64,000 nucleotides of DNA from Trogon surrucura (GCA_020746105.1 CM036618.1:95970122-96034121); one strand, 5' to 3'. Shown: positions 1 to 14,895, counted from the stretch's first letter. Notes: generated by a model from the sequence alone, not told the origin. Numbers and translations: made by a program.

Positions 1-1494
1 AAATGTTTGAAGAGTTGCTTCAGTGAAGGAGGGTGCTGGTGGAGCAGCTTTTCTAGGTTTGATTATGATCAGTAGGTAGCTACTAGTTAAACACCTCAGC
101 TGGAAAGTCATTTGGGTGCAGTAATTCTGCTGGCACCCTCTGTTCATTGAAAAGGCAGTAGAATTAGCAGGAGCCCAAGGAAAATGCAGACTCTCCCTCC
201 CAGACTTCAACAAACTCGGCAACATGGCAGATAAGGTCTCCCGAGAAGGGAATTTAAGCATAGAGAGCAAGAATATTGGCAGTTACTGAGAAAGACGATG
301 TTAAAGCACAATGGCAACCTACCCTATTGTGATAGAAAGATAGGAAACAGAATGAGAGACCATTATATGTGTGTCAAAGAGCTCTTTAGGGACATGAAAA
401 TCAAAAAGAAATTACAGAAAAAAAAATGAAAACTAGACTACAAAGCTAAGGACCAGCACTAAAGAGCAGCATAAAAATCAGAAATGCTAAAGCACAAAAT
501 TAATTACAATTAGTAACGGACATACAGCCACAAGTGAAAGTACTAGAGTATCATCAGAGGCAGAAGAAGAGAACATACAGGCTATTATTTAATGAGAAAA
601 GAAGAAACAATGACTGTTATAGAGAAGAATAAAGTAGCCTAATCCATCTCTGCTTCAGGCACCGTAACATACTTCAAAAATTTGAACAAGGGGACAAAAA
701 TGCAAGCCAGGGCACAGCAATAAAAAAAAATAATCTTGAGATAAATCATGGATGGTCAAATTATCAGCGCCTCCTGAAATCTACCCTCACGCATTGAGGG
801 CACCAGCTGTAGAAATCTCTGATCTGTTTAGAAATCATCCCTGGAATTCATGGTACAGGAGAGACCCCAGGAGACACAGGAAAGGCATGGAAATGGAGAA
901 CATGGGAAAATGTAGACTAGTCAATCTCTGAAAAAACACTAGAGCAGACTATTCCTGATCTACATATAAAAACCCAAGGGAAAAACAGTTGATAAATCGT
1001 TGAGCATAATGAACTAAAAAAAAAACCAAAACAAAACACCACCCTTATTTCAGTTGTTCATTTCAATAAAAAACATGTCAAATCAGTTGTTAGCTCCAGC
1101 AAAAACTAATTTTTCTCTTTGACAAGGTAACTGGCTTTGTGGGTAAAGAAGAAGCAGCTGAAATATATGTTTTAGCAAAGCTTCCTCATATTGTCCCATA
1201 CAGCCATAAGCAAACCAAGGAAGTGCAGTCCAGCTTAGCAGCTCTTTAGCTTTTTGGACCCTTGAGCATGGATGGCCATAAATCCTTTTGCTGTCTGGCC
1301 TTACCATCAAACTTTTAATAGGAAAACATTCATAAGAAAGAATGCTTCCTTGGATCAGCTGCAGACCATGTGCTACGACTTTGTGTCTCAGCAATTTGCA
1401 GATGATGGTGTGGGAGTCACTGGCCTACATGAAATTGCCTGTAACTAGATAGAAGAAAAAAATGGACAGTGTGTCAGTGATTAGCTACTAGGCT

Positions 1495-1830
1495 GAGATT
1501 TCATCTGGATCCCAAAAGAACCTGTCCCCGTCCTGGATCTTTCCCAATTCTTCATCAATATCTTGAACAACTGAGAGAGTGCATTACAAAATCTGCAAAT
1601 GACTCCGACTTAAGAGCACATTTGTAGTACAGGACCTGAATTCAAAGTAAACTCAGTACATTGGAGAAATGGCCTGAAATCAACAAGGCACAACTCAATC
1701 AAGCCTTCCACAAAGTATGAAACTAGGAAAAGAAAAAGCAGTTGCTGAGACATCACAAGAGGAATAACTGAGAAGTTAAAAGAATGTATTTCAGGGTGTA
1801 GTGAAATGCAAACTCAGGGTGAATCTGGTC
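1495..1830 (+). repeat. ancient CR1 LINE fragment (reverse transcriptase region)
   Basis: The plus strand resembles a decayed CR1 pol segment: sequence like CTTCATCAAT...GAACAACTGAGAG, then a match to the region coding the FADD catalytic box (TCTGCAAATGACTCCGACTTA) and the following AAATTCAACAAGG-like stretch. Many indels and stops. Edges are approximate. Confidence 0.5.
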
Positions 1831-4800
1831 TCATTTTCGCAACTGTTACTCAGTGTGGTCTGCAAAAATCACATGGAAATCCCTGTGCTACTCCACCCCA
1901 GTGAGGGCTGAGGCTGGCATCTGATATCCAGGGCTGCAAAACAGACGCAAAAGTTGAAGCAGATGAAAATATAGATGACAGCTGCAAGAGAGACAGAGGC
2001 TAGCAAAACATGGCACCAAAGGAGGTGATGAAGGACACAACATTGTTTGCTCTGGAAAACAAGAAAAGTATTTTTTTAATAAAAGTTTTGGGGACATTTG
2101 ATGTTTTTTAAATAAATACACATTTCTTCCATCATATCTGTTTTAGAGCTTAATGGAACGTTAGATTCACTCCCCTATTATTTTCCCTTCACTCTACCGA
2201 GGGAAAAAACACATTAGGATGATGAAAATTAAAATTTCAGGTGAACAGGTGAGAAGTCAAAAAGTTAGAACTAAAAACTTATCTTGTCAATTTTCAAAGA
2301 TGACAAACTATAAAAGATAAAATCAAAACAATGTTATTTCCTCTTTCTTTACCAAAAAAAAAAAAAAAAAGAGATGGGAATACTTCCTAGTATTTTCTAT
2401 GAAAGTTAACTAATACTTTTCACCAATTCTGGATGTTTCAGTCCTTCAGCTGCCTCAGGAGCTGAGATTAACCACCTCTGAAACCAAAGACAAGAAGTGC
2501 ACATATCACAGGTACCTCTTCATGACAGTCTCAGCTTCTTCACAAAGCAGGCTGAAACTTTATTGACAGTACCACACCAGTCTGTCAGTCTGTCTGACCA
2601 GTCCTGTCACTCTGTGTTGGTTTGGCCACCTATTAGCAACAATATAGTTCCTCATTAGACCTAATGCATCGTCTTTGATCATCCTCCTAGTTTACATTTC
2701 TCCTTTTATTCAATCTGACCTTCCTCATTATTATACACATTTCCAAACCTTTATGTCCCACAGAGCAGAAAGGGAATAACAGGGAATTTGGAATTTAACA
2801 AAATTTGGCACTAAGCTTTGATTTCTTGAATCAAGGGCTGGGAGAAGGAGTGCAGAGAAAGAAAAGGGCAGGAGAGGAGCAGTACACAACAATTTGCAAA
2901 GATCTTAGGTGCCAGCAAAACCTCGACTGTTAATGACTGACTGCTTTCTGCAATGCTGATGGTGAGAGGAAACCTCTCCAGCCTCCTGGCCCCACAACAC
3001 CTCCCAGCACATGGAGCCAGGAAGGCAGCTGAGATGGAGTCCAGCCAGCAGCTTGAGGTCCGTCACCCTCCCCACATGCAGATACAGACACCCTCGGGAA
3101 GATTCTCTCAGGCTCATTCTCTCTCTGGGCTACTGTCCATCCCACCACTGCCTTTCTCTGCAGGGTGAGACCACGGGCATAGCCTGGCTTGCTCTCCCTG
3201 TCACATCCCCTCTCTTTACTCAGCTGTGCGGGAAAACGATTGACCTCGCACCCTTCCTGCCATGTCTATGCTCTTCCTAACAAAACAGTCCCTCCACTGC
3301 TCAGAGCAAGCAAGGTCAGCCCCTGGGGAGGGAGCCCTGGTGCACCCCAATGCCTGCTGCAGCAAAACCAGGCTGCACAATGGGCGAGAGAGGGTAGGTG
3401 GTCACCATCACCCTCCCAGTGCCCAGCAAGGTTGTTCTTGGTCATGAACAGTTAGACAACCTTTTTAACACAAGTCCATCCTCCAGATGTGTGCCAGAAG
3501 AGCAGCAATGTTTAAGGCCCAATGCAAGCCTCCTGCTCCCCTCCTGACAGGAGCTTCTGCTCCCCACAAAAGCTTATCTCCAGCTTCACTGACTTCAGTC
3601 AGCCCTCTGCAAATTAAGGATGTGAAAACCAATCTGCGCTTGGAAAAGCTGCCTGCTCCAGCTAAGTGAACAAAATCAGGGTCTACCTAACAGTTTTGCA
3701 GCTGTCAAAACAGAGAGAGCAGCCACTGGGAGCCTGCTGTGGGGTGAGGAGGAGAGACAATGCTGTTACTTCCTGTTGCATGGCTATCTGCTATGTGAAA
3801 ATAATAATGGCTCCACCTGCAAGAGCCCTCCTAGTTGTCAACACCTGCAGACATGCAAATGCTTTGCAAAAGACCCATTTCCCAATTTACAAATTGGGAC
3901 ATCAGAGGTACAGGCAACCAGCCTGTGTGGACAAAGCAGGCAGAAGGCAGCATAAATTTATCAGAAGCTTTGAGATCCTCTGTGCAAACATGCTAATCAT
4001 GTGCAAAACAGAAAGAGTAGACTGAGCATCGGAAGAAACAGCATTACCACTGCTTGTGTTGTCCCTATTTACTGGATAAACAAAGAACTCCTATAGATAA
4101 ACAAAAGATTGTGAGTCTAGCACTTTTCCCAGTAGTGCCAGATTGAGAGAAACACGTAGACAAAATGCGTTTCTTAGCATTAACTGGACTGTTTTGGCTT
4201 TTGGCATGGGAAATGGCAGAGATTTGTGTCAACGGGGCTCCAGAGTACATTAATCCTTTATAAATGTTTTTTTAAATAATACATATGCCCTGGAAGAACA
4301 TGCAAGAACTGCCTTATTAAAGTGAGGTCTAAATTTAAAGATGTGTTTGGGGAAAGGTGCCAGTTATTCAGTTGGTGCCAACACCTTCCAGCCTCACAGG
4401 GAGCCCACAGCACAAGCATCCCCTCCCTGCCCTGCTGCATTACCACCCAGCCGAGCCCTCACGACCCTGCTGAAGCAGAAGGGCAGGGAGTTGCCTGACC
4501 CTGGGGCACTGGGATGATCTTCCTGCAGCCATTGCCAGGCCAGACCAGTGTCCCCAGCATGAGGAACTCCTGCCAAGCTCCGCCTGCCCAGAGGCTCTAT
4601 AGAGAGCCCAGCAGGAAGCGAGACAGTGAGAGGCAACCTGAGGAGTCCTAGCTTCCCCCAACAGAAAGACATATGCATGATGCAGAGTATATTAGGACAT
4701 CCCTGTGACTTTTGCCATGGTTTTTATATGTATCAGTTTTGTCTTCTGAATTTCTGAGCTAGCAAACTCTGTAAACCAAGCATGCTTTAAGCATCTGAAC

Positions 4801-7800
4801 AATTTCCATGCTTAAGGCAAAGCTCACAGTGTTTTGCGCCATCAGGGATCTGTTGACCTACCTTCAGGAACAGAAACACATATATGCAGAAGCAGAGTTC
4901 TCCAGGCAGACCCTATCATTCATCCTCGAGCTCCAGGTAGGTGCTGGGCTCATCTCTCTTAACTGACTCCAAAACCTAAGCTTGAACCTGACAGCACTGT
5001 GCTGCCCAGGTGAGTTCATTTATGCCTGACTTCATCACTTCTGAAGTACATGTAGTTATACTCCAAGCTGTGACTGCCCATCTCAGGCCTGATCTACAAC
5101 AATGTCTACTCTTCAAGAGTGGATTCTTCCTCTGCCTCACTGTAGTTGTAAAGTGGGCAAATGGGGATGAGGACTACCTGCAAACACTTTTAATCCACTT
5201 GAGCTTTACAAAAGCCTCAGATCAGCAAAGATTAAGATCTAGTACCTCTGAGAATTAATCTAGATGAAAATGTAGTGCAGATAGATCTTCTAGCCACCAC
5301 TAAGATGTACTGGTGATTCTTCTTTAGTTCTGGCATGACCAGCAGGAGCACCAGCCTCCTTTTCCTAGAGGTCATGGCAAGATGGGGAGTAGAGCATCAG
5401 AGACGCAAGTCGTAAACCTGAATCCCTCTCTTCTCCCCTTGGACCAAGGCAAGGCCCAGGGCTTTCTGCCAGCACCAGGCATCTTAGTTTACCTGCTCAG
5501 CAACAACAGTTTTGACAGTGTTTATTATGAGGTGAACAATCTCGTGCACAACAAAAGCATTAAAGAATAGTGACTGCAAAAGAGAAATTCCTGACATGGC
5601 CTAATTCGCGGTCTAACACCAAATAGGTCTGCAATAAATTGGAAATTTTCTTCACATAGGAGAGATCAATAAATGTAATTATTTGGAGTTAAAACTCATG
5701 AATTCTGAAGAGCTTCTCAGATTACTTGAAGAATAAGTGCTATTTTATACAATGTCAAAGCTGATCAGAATAACAACGCTCATAGCAAAGACCCCATCAG
5801 CAAGAATGAAATCTTACAGTATCTCACTATGTCTTGCTCTTCTTAAAGGAAGATTACCAGGGCAGAAATCACGTTGAAAGAATTTATGTCTCTTCTCTTG
5901 AGCTATTAACAAAGCGAGCTGGGCTTGTAAACCTCTCATCGTTCCAGTCTCCCTCTCTGATCTTAATGCTAACACATTCTTCAAATTTCATTTGTTTTCC
6001 TCTGTGACACCAGCTGTTCAGGCTTATGATTTCTTTAAGATGGATGATGAAGTTAGACAGGACTGGCTGTCAGAGATGGGGGCCCAAATCCAAACCACAT
6101 TTACACGGACCTGTGTTCTGGGATTTGAGAGAAAATAGGATTGGCAACCAAATCACCCTTGATATTGGAAAATTAAAATGCAAGCAGCAAGTCAGAGGCA
6201 AAATTTGCCCCATCTTGGTTTGTTTCCAGGACCTTTATATACACTGGTATAAATCAGGGGTAATTCTGCTATAGTCAGGGCACTGCTCAGCTGGAAAACT
6301 GGCATTAGAGGAGAGTTTCTCCTGCCCTAGGGTTGAATCACTTTCACTTCCCATTAATCCTCCCCTGGTTTTCCAGCACTGCACAGCATGGCTGTGCTGA
6401 GCTCATGGCAGTACAGGACAAATTCTGAAACAAATTCATTCCCAGCAGCAGCCTACCAGCCCAGAAGTCCATGCATTTTAACCAAGACTATGTGCCAGAG
6501 CCAGAAAATCATCCTTAAAGGTCAGAGTATTTAGGCTGCACTTGCCTAAGCTGCAGTAAATGGAATTTTAACCAATTTAAATTGTGCATGACCTTGTCTA
6601 AGCAGAAGAAAAAAACAGATCAGACCTTCCTGTGAACCCTGTGACTGAGCAACCCCTTCCTTGCTGCCAGACTGTTGTAGCCATCTCTGTGCACCACTCC
6701 TGGGTCCTGGCACCCACAACTGGCCTGAACACAATGCAATAGTCACTGTTAGTGCTCTATATACCAGATCAGCATTTGAAGCATGCAAACAAAAACAGAT
6801 CTCAGACCCTGGCTTTTATAGTTCCTGCAAGGCAAGCTTCATATCACATTATGTGCAGAGAAAGCTGGGGTTTCCCACTTAAAACAGAGGGGAAAAGTGC
6901 ATCCCAGTCCTTTGGCTGGAGCCCAAAGAAGTTGTCAGTCCACGTGTTTGAAAGTTGCATGTACAGTGAAAGGGGATGGTTATCCCAGTAAGTTTTCCTA
7001 CTACAAATACAGATTATCTTTATTTTTGCCAAACTGATTCAGAGTAGTTCCCAAACTAAAAAAAGTGGTGACTTTTTAAACTGGTAGAACAGAGTCACTG
7101 GTTTGATTCACCAACCTTATCTGGCTGCAAGGACAGAGCTGATAAGCAGAGAGCACAGGTCCTTGTGAGGTGATGAAAAAGGATAAAAATGCCTGAAATT
7201 CCTCATATTTCAAAAAAAAAACCTGGAAAAATCTTTGAAACGGGATTAGACTTGAATCAGAAGTAAACTAAGCAGTGCCTTTCTTTTGCATTTCCAGCCA
7301 CTGCAGGACAGGCCACCTTACAAGGCTGCTAACGAAGGTGGACCCATATCAAGATCTAAATCCTGTGACTTTACAGTGCCATGGAGAGTTTTTATGGAGG
7401 CAGAAAGAAAAATCAAGCAGGAGAAAACCAAGTCAAATAGAGGAATTTATTTACTTTGTGCCAGAGCCTTTATCTACCTCGAGAAGTCCAAACCAGATAT
7501 CTGGGTAGCTGATAGTCACCCTAGCCTCCCTTCCTTGGGGCTGGACACACTGAGCACGTGTTGTTTAAAACTTGAAGGCAGCTCTCAGGATATCACCCAC
7601 TGCACTAAAGCTTTACCCAGGCTGCCGGTGCTGGCAGCCCCCGGCCATGGGCTCTGTGATGTGCCTGTTGCTCTCTGACACTCGGGTCTGGGACACCTGA
7701 CACTATATTCAGCTCATCGCAGGTTTTGCACCCAAGAAGTGGAGCAGGGAATGCTTTACAGGGTTAACTGAAAGAATCCTGTTGCTCTTGTCCCTGAGCA

Positions 7801-10800
7801 TTGACACTCTTAACACAGGTGGGGACAGCCTCTCAGAAGGGAGACATCAGGATTAGGATTTTTAGGAAAAAAAAAAACCTGATGAAAAAACAACAAACCA
7901 ACAAAACACACAGAACCAACCAAAAGAGGCCCAGATTTAAAATATGTTAGAACAAGCTCAGTAAACATCAGTGTTGAAGTAGATAATACTCCCTATAAAC
8001 TACTCTGGCAAAACCGTGCTGTGCCTGGTGTCTGTGTCGTCTGCACTAATTGCTCTTATAAATTATCGGCTTATCACCTATGGCTGCATCTGATAAGTCA
8101 AACAGCCTGTAAGGCTTGGTTACACAAGCCCTCAGAAAACAGGAAAACAAAAAGGATAAGGCTAAATTAGTAGAGAGGAAAAGGTTGCTGACTTCATTTC
8201 TTTTTAAAACAGGAGCCCAAAGAAGCTCACAAGCGATCAAATAAGGAACTTCCCACATTCTGCATGGCACCAATTTTACCACACTGATCATATTCCCTCC
8301 AGACATAGACAAATGTTTCCTGCAATCAGAGAAATGGGAAAAGATGTTACATGACCTGTCCAAAGCGAACCACGTTCTGTCCTTGGTAGCCCCAGAGAAG
8401 CGGCAGAGCAAGAGCTTAGCTAGTGTAATTGAGACAGGAGTCAGGTCCAAGAGCTGACAAAACCAGTAATACCAACATTCTGGTAAAATTAAAAAATGCA
8501 ACTGCTGCCTGGCATTAGCAGTTATATGTTGTTAGATATCCAGAAGGATGTCCAGCTGTGTGAAAGTGATCAGCTTTCCAAAAAACTTTGGAGATGGTGA
8601 GAGGGAGGAACATTACCCTTCTTCAGCCACAGTTTTCTATTTCCAGGTCTTAGGCTTTGTTTTTTCTCTTTTTTCATCCCTGAAAAAGTAAACTGAGTTT
8701 TTCAGCAAATAATGACAGAGGATCATTTGGGGATAGATGTCAGAAACATCTCTGTATGTCTGTGTCACACTCATTTCTACTCTTCTTCTACTACTACTTC
8801 TGTTTCAACCTGTCTGCATTACAGACAGTTATTGTTTTCTGCTCTGCAGAGGTAATTACATTTGTAATTGGAAAACTCAGAATTATTTTTTTCCCTCATT
8901 CCCTCTTAGGAACAGCTGACAATAGAAACTTTGGTGTCATATTGTCATTCATATTACAGGAAAGGAGATATATCTATGGAAACGACCTAGAATTTTTTCC
9001 CTTTCTCTCTTTTCCTTCAAGTACAGCTAAGAGCTGATAAAGAGGTTGCATTAAAAGCCCTGAGTAACTGGGACTAGGGTTAGCACAGCGATCGTAGGTA
9101 CATACAGGTGCTCTCATCAAGTGCAATGCAATTTTAAATCCAGATGATTTATATGCAGCTGATTTTCTCTTCCAGTCTATTACGGGTGATTCTGCTCCAC
9201 ATTTCAACTCAGAAGAAAAAATATTCTTCCATAAGGGACCCTTTCCTTCCTACCATGCTGAAACCACGGTGACTATATCTGCTTCATTGTGCCAACCCTC
9301 TGCATTCTACTGCACCGTATAAAGTGAGTTTTTTCATCTGGGAGCAATAACTGCCATTTTGCTGTGTCTGTGAAAAGCTTGGCCAAAGTGACCTTGTCCA
9401 CAGACAGGGTCTCCTGGATGCTTATGCTTTGCCATCTATACTTCATCCTGAGAAATCGTAGTAACCCTTAATAATAATGATAGATATTTGATATTTCTTC
9501 TTTTACAGGTTTCACTACCTTGTGCTAGAAGTGTCTGAGGCTGTGAGTAGGGAAAAAAAGAGAGTAGAGTCTGGAGTGGATCCTAATGGAAAGGCTGGCC
9601 CAAGAGGAGGGATGGCAAAGAAACTTTCCTGGGGAGAAAGAAGGAAATGATAAAGTGAAAACAAAGGTATAGGAAAGGTTTCCACTTCTATGAAAATAAA
9701 AAAAAATAAGTTGGGGCTTAAACACCTTAATGAAATGCCATCAAAAACTGAGGTAACAGAACTTTCTGTCTAGGTGTAGTGGAAAAACAGTGGAAATACT
9801 TAAAGACCTTTTTTCTACATAGCCGAAACATAACATAAGGACTGCATTGAGGAGATGAGGAAAGCATTATGTAATAATGCAGAATTTGGGGGAAAAAATT
9901 ATATAAAAATGAGAGTTACATCAAGAAACAAGAGAGGTAAAGTGAGAAAATCTTCCTGCATCACTGACCAGCTTAGAAATCTCCTGCAGTACCTTTTGTA
10001 TTGACAATTTTTCATTAAAAGTTCTGTCTGCTTGAAACATCTGGAGCCTCGAGATGTACATTGTGTCTACTGTCTCTTGAAACCAGTTCAAAGCCCAAGC
10101 TGGAACCTGTCACACTGTACTTATTAATCACATGTATATAGTGACTTGTCACATGTGCAGAGCAGTTTCCAAACACTGAAGAACGATGGAGCCCAATCTC
10201 AAGATCTTATACTCTGAGACAAGAACAACAGTAATTTGCAATTTAGATTTAAGGTTCGTTTTACACACCATTTTCATCACTTTAGCAACGTAAAGAGGAC
10301 TTCACATGGTAAAAAATGTGAAGTATTTTATGGCTCCTTTACATTTTCAAGATAGCAAAAAGAACTTTTTTGTGACTAAAAAACAATCTCCAATGCACAG
10401 ATCTGCTCAGTTCAGAGTGAACAACCCAGCAGAAACGTGTCTCTAAAAGGATACTTAAAGCAGAAAGTGAAATGCTGCCATACATCCAATGTCTCCACAC
10501 ATCTTTGTTTTTTTCCTCCCTTCAGGTGTGCCTTGGGCAGACTTTCCAGCCATTTAGGTGTGATTTCTGCTTTGCTGGAAAAGCTGAGACATGCCTTCTC
10601 TGCTCAGCATCTGAACTGCATGTTACTCTCCCTGGGAGCAGCTCACTGAAAGCTCAAGCCCCGGGCTGGGGAATGATCTCCGTTAGGCATGCAACCCGCT
10701 GTGGGCTCCCATGCCAGATGGTAAGGTCACCCTGAGGATAAATGCACCCTAATGTGAACATGGAGGACAACGTCTGCTTGTACACCCTGGGAGACAAGCT

Positions 10801-12853
10801 CTGGGCAGCAGAGGAGGAGAGTGTGCAGAGCCTCACCTGCGGCTCCTGGCAAGTCCACAGGGAGCCCATTCATTTTTCCCATGGAAAACATTAGGAAAAC
10901 CTGTCTCTGTTCACCTACCTGTGCAGATCTGGTGATCAGGAACCAGTCTTTTGCATGACTGACAAGCCTGGTCATTGCAGATCCCCTTTGTAACATCAGT
11001 CTCTCCAAAATCCTTTCCACACACTTTGCTCCATCCACCCCAGGGCCAGACACACCATCACCACGTAGCCAGATCATGCTCTACCCCTACAAAGACAACA
11101 CTTGCTTCACGGCTCAGCAAGCTGCACAGAGCAAGGTTTATCACTGATTTGTGAGACACGGCCATCACGCTGTGGGACAGATTCCCATCACCCAGTTCGT
11201 AAATCTGTGTAGCCAAGCCTTCTCTCAGATCATTTTTCCAGCATGTGGTGACCAGCAGAGGATTTTTGACAAGAAACAAAATATTTTTGCTGGGTTCTCT
11301 AATGCAGTGATTTGTCTTTTTTCAGGTTTCATCTATTATGAATTTTTATCATTTCTAAAATTTTTTAAGCAGTTAGAACGAATTTCTCCACACATAAAAC
11401 TAAATTATGGTCCCAATCCTTGAGAAGCTGTATTTTAAGTAGATAGATTTTCCCACAAACTGCTATGAGCTCATCATAATTTCTAGAATAGTTACAGTAT
11501 GTCTTGAAGGCCTACTACCTAGATCTTCAGTTTTCTTTTTATTTTTATGGACATTTTTCTCCTTCTGTCTCCATTGAGATAGAACAGACTTAGAAACCTA
11601 ACAAATCTTAAAAAAAAAAAAAAGAAACCACCTTTAGTATTTTCTTATTAATGATATGATTTCCCAGCCAATCCCATGATTTTTCAAGAACTACAGAAGA
11701 CTCATGAGAAAACCCAGTGAAAGCCAATAGTGGTAAAATTATCCTCTTCAAGCACAGCAATATACACGAGCACAATCATACACGTGATCATGTTTCTTAT
11801 ACTGTGGGCTTGTGCTACATGAAGATGTACAGAAGAAATGCTCTTTGATTTCAGCCAGACTGCATGCACAGATTGTGAATCGACTGGGTTGCCTCTGATC
11901 TGGGGGGTCTAGGTTTGGTGTGAATCCCACTCACCCTCTCTGCCTGACTGTGGTACCTCTGAGTGTGTGTAGTCCCTGTGCACTGCAAAGCAAGAAATAA
12001 CCCAAGGAGACAAGGGCTGTGATCTCCATGAGACTCTCTTGCTTATTGTCTTCATAGTCCTCACACAAAGCACTGGAGTTTCTGGTTCAGAGTCTTTTTA
12101 GACATATTGAATAGAGGTAATCCTTTCCATGGCTATGGATTGGGGGAGCAAGTGCTGGGACCTGTTATGCTACAATAGTGCAGAAAAAGCAGCTTGCAGG
12201 AAGGAATAATGGTGGACATGAAAGCTTGGGTCAAAGAATGGTATTGCAGCTGCTCCATGCATCACCTTTGAGAAAGAGGACTTCTTTCCAGTGCCTTGAG
12301 GCAGTAAAAGAATTCAGAGAGAGCCAAAATGCTGTTTTCTGCTGGCCAAAAAACCCAGCACAGCACTCTTCACTCACAGCCAAGAGCAGTACTACAAATG
12401 AGGCAGGAGAGAGACCTATGGTAGTTATTTATCTTTTTAAAATGAACTGGGCATATTGATTATTTTTTCCCTTTTCTTTCTGAAAACACGATTAAGTTGG
12501 TATAACAAACAGCTCCACTAATGGACTGTGTCAGTAACTGATGTCTGTCCTGAGCTGAAATGAACTGCATCCTTCTCTGCTTGTTTCACCCTGGTGTTCC
12601 ATGCTCCAGCAGCGGTCCACGCACTGACTCGTGAAATCCATTCACACCCACCATGCGGGGCTCTCCTCTCAAAGCAAGTGTCACTATTATTTTCCATTCC
12701 AAAGGGCTGTGGTGCGTGCAATGAGCATACACAATTCCTTCATTTGGCACTGACTCCTTATCCCATTTAAACAACATAGGTCAGGCATCAGCTGCCAGAG
12801 GCTCAAAAGAGCATTTCATGTCCATCCGGAAGCTTTGTGCTGGGAAAGGAAAG

Positions 12854-12896
12854 TGATGACAGCCCACTCCCAAAAAGTGGGAGTAGGCTGTCATCA
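12854..12896. repeat. short inverted repeat (19-bp arms, 5-nt loop)
   Basis: TGATGACAGCCCACTCCCA and TGGGAGTAGGCTGTCATCA face each other across AAAAG with one mismatch. It would form a strong hairpin on either strand. Confidence 0.8.
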
Positions 12897-14895
12897 TCTT
12901 CTGGGAGTGGAAGATGACTCTCACAAAGGGGAGGAAAAAAAGAAAATTAGGACATCCAGCCACCCAGTCAGTACCCTAGACATTGGCTCTCTGTGACCCA
13001 GCCCATCCCAGAAACCAGCCCATTTCCCAAGTCCAGAGATGAGACTGAATTGGGTGGAAAAACCCCAGCAAAGGTCCTGCAGACAAGGAGGGGCACACTC
13101 CTTCCTTTTTCTGCTGCCAGATCCCTCCAAGACTGCATCCCTAGTTTTCCATCACCAAAGCATCACAATGCCATGACTTCAAGCTCACCTTTGGGCATAG
13201 CATCTGTCAGGCTCATGAAAGACTCAGAACGCTCTTGGCACTTACAGCCAGCGGGTCTCAGCGCTGCTCAGACAGCAGCAGCATTGGTGTGGACTGGCTT
13301 TGCACAGGGCCACACATTGCAGCTGCCTGAAGGTCTTCTCCTAGTCCACTGTGTGAGTTCACTGGAAACAGTCGTGTCCATGAACTCAACCACAAGCTGG
13401 TGGGGCTGTGTGCATGCCTAAGATTAGCCATGTGATTTGAAGCACCATTGAATCAAGGGCCTTTAAGACATGGGGAGTACCCCAGCTGAAACCCTCCCAC
13501 CCCATGATGTTTTGGGGATTGGAAGCACTTTGTGCAGATAAATGAGCACCAGACTGAGCTGGCTGGGATGAGGGCATCAGTCATCTTTCTGAAAGGATTA
13601 CAGAGAGTGGCCTTGCATAAAAATAACAGAAATGCACAACCCAGGACTTTCTGTCTCTGTCAGACACCTCTCGATAAGTAGTTGTGAGAAACACAGCAGC
13701 CACACGATGATAATAAAAAACAGGTTTACTTTCGTCACGTCACTGAATTCAAAGCAACAAGTATAAAATATGATACATCTTTTTCCAGTAGACAATGTCT
13801 TCCATATCACCTACAGGCCAGGTTCAGACCCACAGAGGCACCTGGAGGAAGGTATAAATTACATACACATGTATGTACCAGAGTATTTCCATGAGCAGTG
13901 AATATAGTGAATTCACCACCTCCCTACAACTGCACGGAAGATTAAACAGCTTGTCCCACCTCTCTTCTGCCTATTTCTTTATAGTGCTTTCAGTAAGAAC
14001 CATGAATATGTACTCAAAGACAAAGGTTGGCCTATAAGCCTTCACCTTAACTGTATAATGAAGTAGAAAAACTATATTTTCAAAGAACCCAGCTGTCATG
14101 TGATATTGTCTTCTTAGCACACTAACAGCTCAGACACTAGCAGAACTACTGCTGTAAATAAAACTTGACTTATACACAGTGACTTTGCCAAAAGGGCCAT
14201 CCAGTGTTTATGCACAGACAAAATACTGCCAGGGAAGATGCTCGTGTTGGTAACTCTAGATTTTTTTCCATGTATTTTTCTACCAAATTATGTCAGGAGT
14301 AGGGCAGTTCTTCCAGAACCACAGTGGGGCAGCAGAGCTATGAAAGCACAGCTCAACACCCCTATGGCACCAAGAGTTGTAGCCACACAAGCAGACCTCT
14401 AACACATGCAAATATTTGTCAAGGAAAGCACAGTTTAGGTCTCAAGCTTATAACTGAAGAAGCAATGTTCAGAACATAGAAAGCGTGAGTATTTTCCCCA
14501 GCTTGTAAAAAGAACACTTCGCCTGGACGTCCTCCATCAGTACTGAAAAAAACATGAATGGCTGTCATCATAGTTACTGGATTGAGTTACATGGCTAGCT
14601 GATCTTCTTTACATAAGGGCAATGTATCTCCCTCAGGGGATTGATAATCTCCAAATTAGACTTGAGAATCTCCTATGGATGTCTAGTGTTGGTTTCATAC
14701 AAGTTTCATGCTGTTACCTCAGTCTGATGCTAGGGTTCCACTCAAAGAAATAGAGTGGAAGTGTGAAAGCAGTTTGCAGGGGACTGGGTTGCACTGCCCA
14801 CTCTGCAGATGGGTAACAGAGCTCCAGAATCTTGAGCTGCATTCTTTGTGTAAGGCCAAAACAACTGTTAAGAGTATGTAATTGGGTGCTTTTTG

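Larger units (their letters stand above)
1..14895. other. intergenic stretch, no gene recognised
   Basis: AT-rich, with scattered short open frames and no recognisable domain, splice chain, RNA gene or CpG island. Apart from the ancient CR1 at about 1.5-1.8 kb and the hairpin at 12.85 kb I see only weak MIR-like hints (about 5.12-5.24 and 8.27-8.46 kb) and overlapping unexplained minus-strand frames at 10.7-11.3 kb. Confidence 0.6.

Noticed and set aside
5120..5240. A MIR-like stretch in reverse orientation
   Set aside because: Resembles the MIR core only loosely and lacks clear ends.
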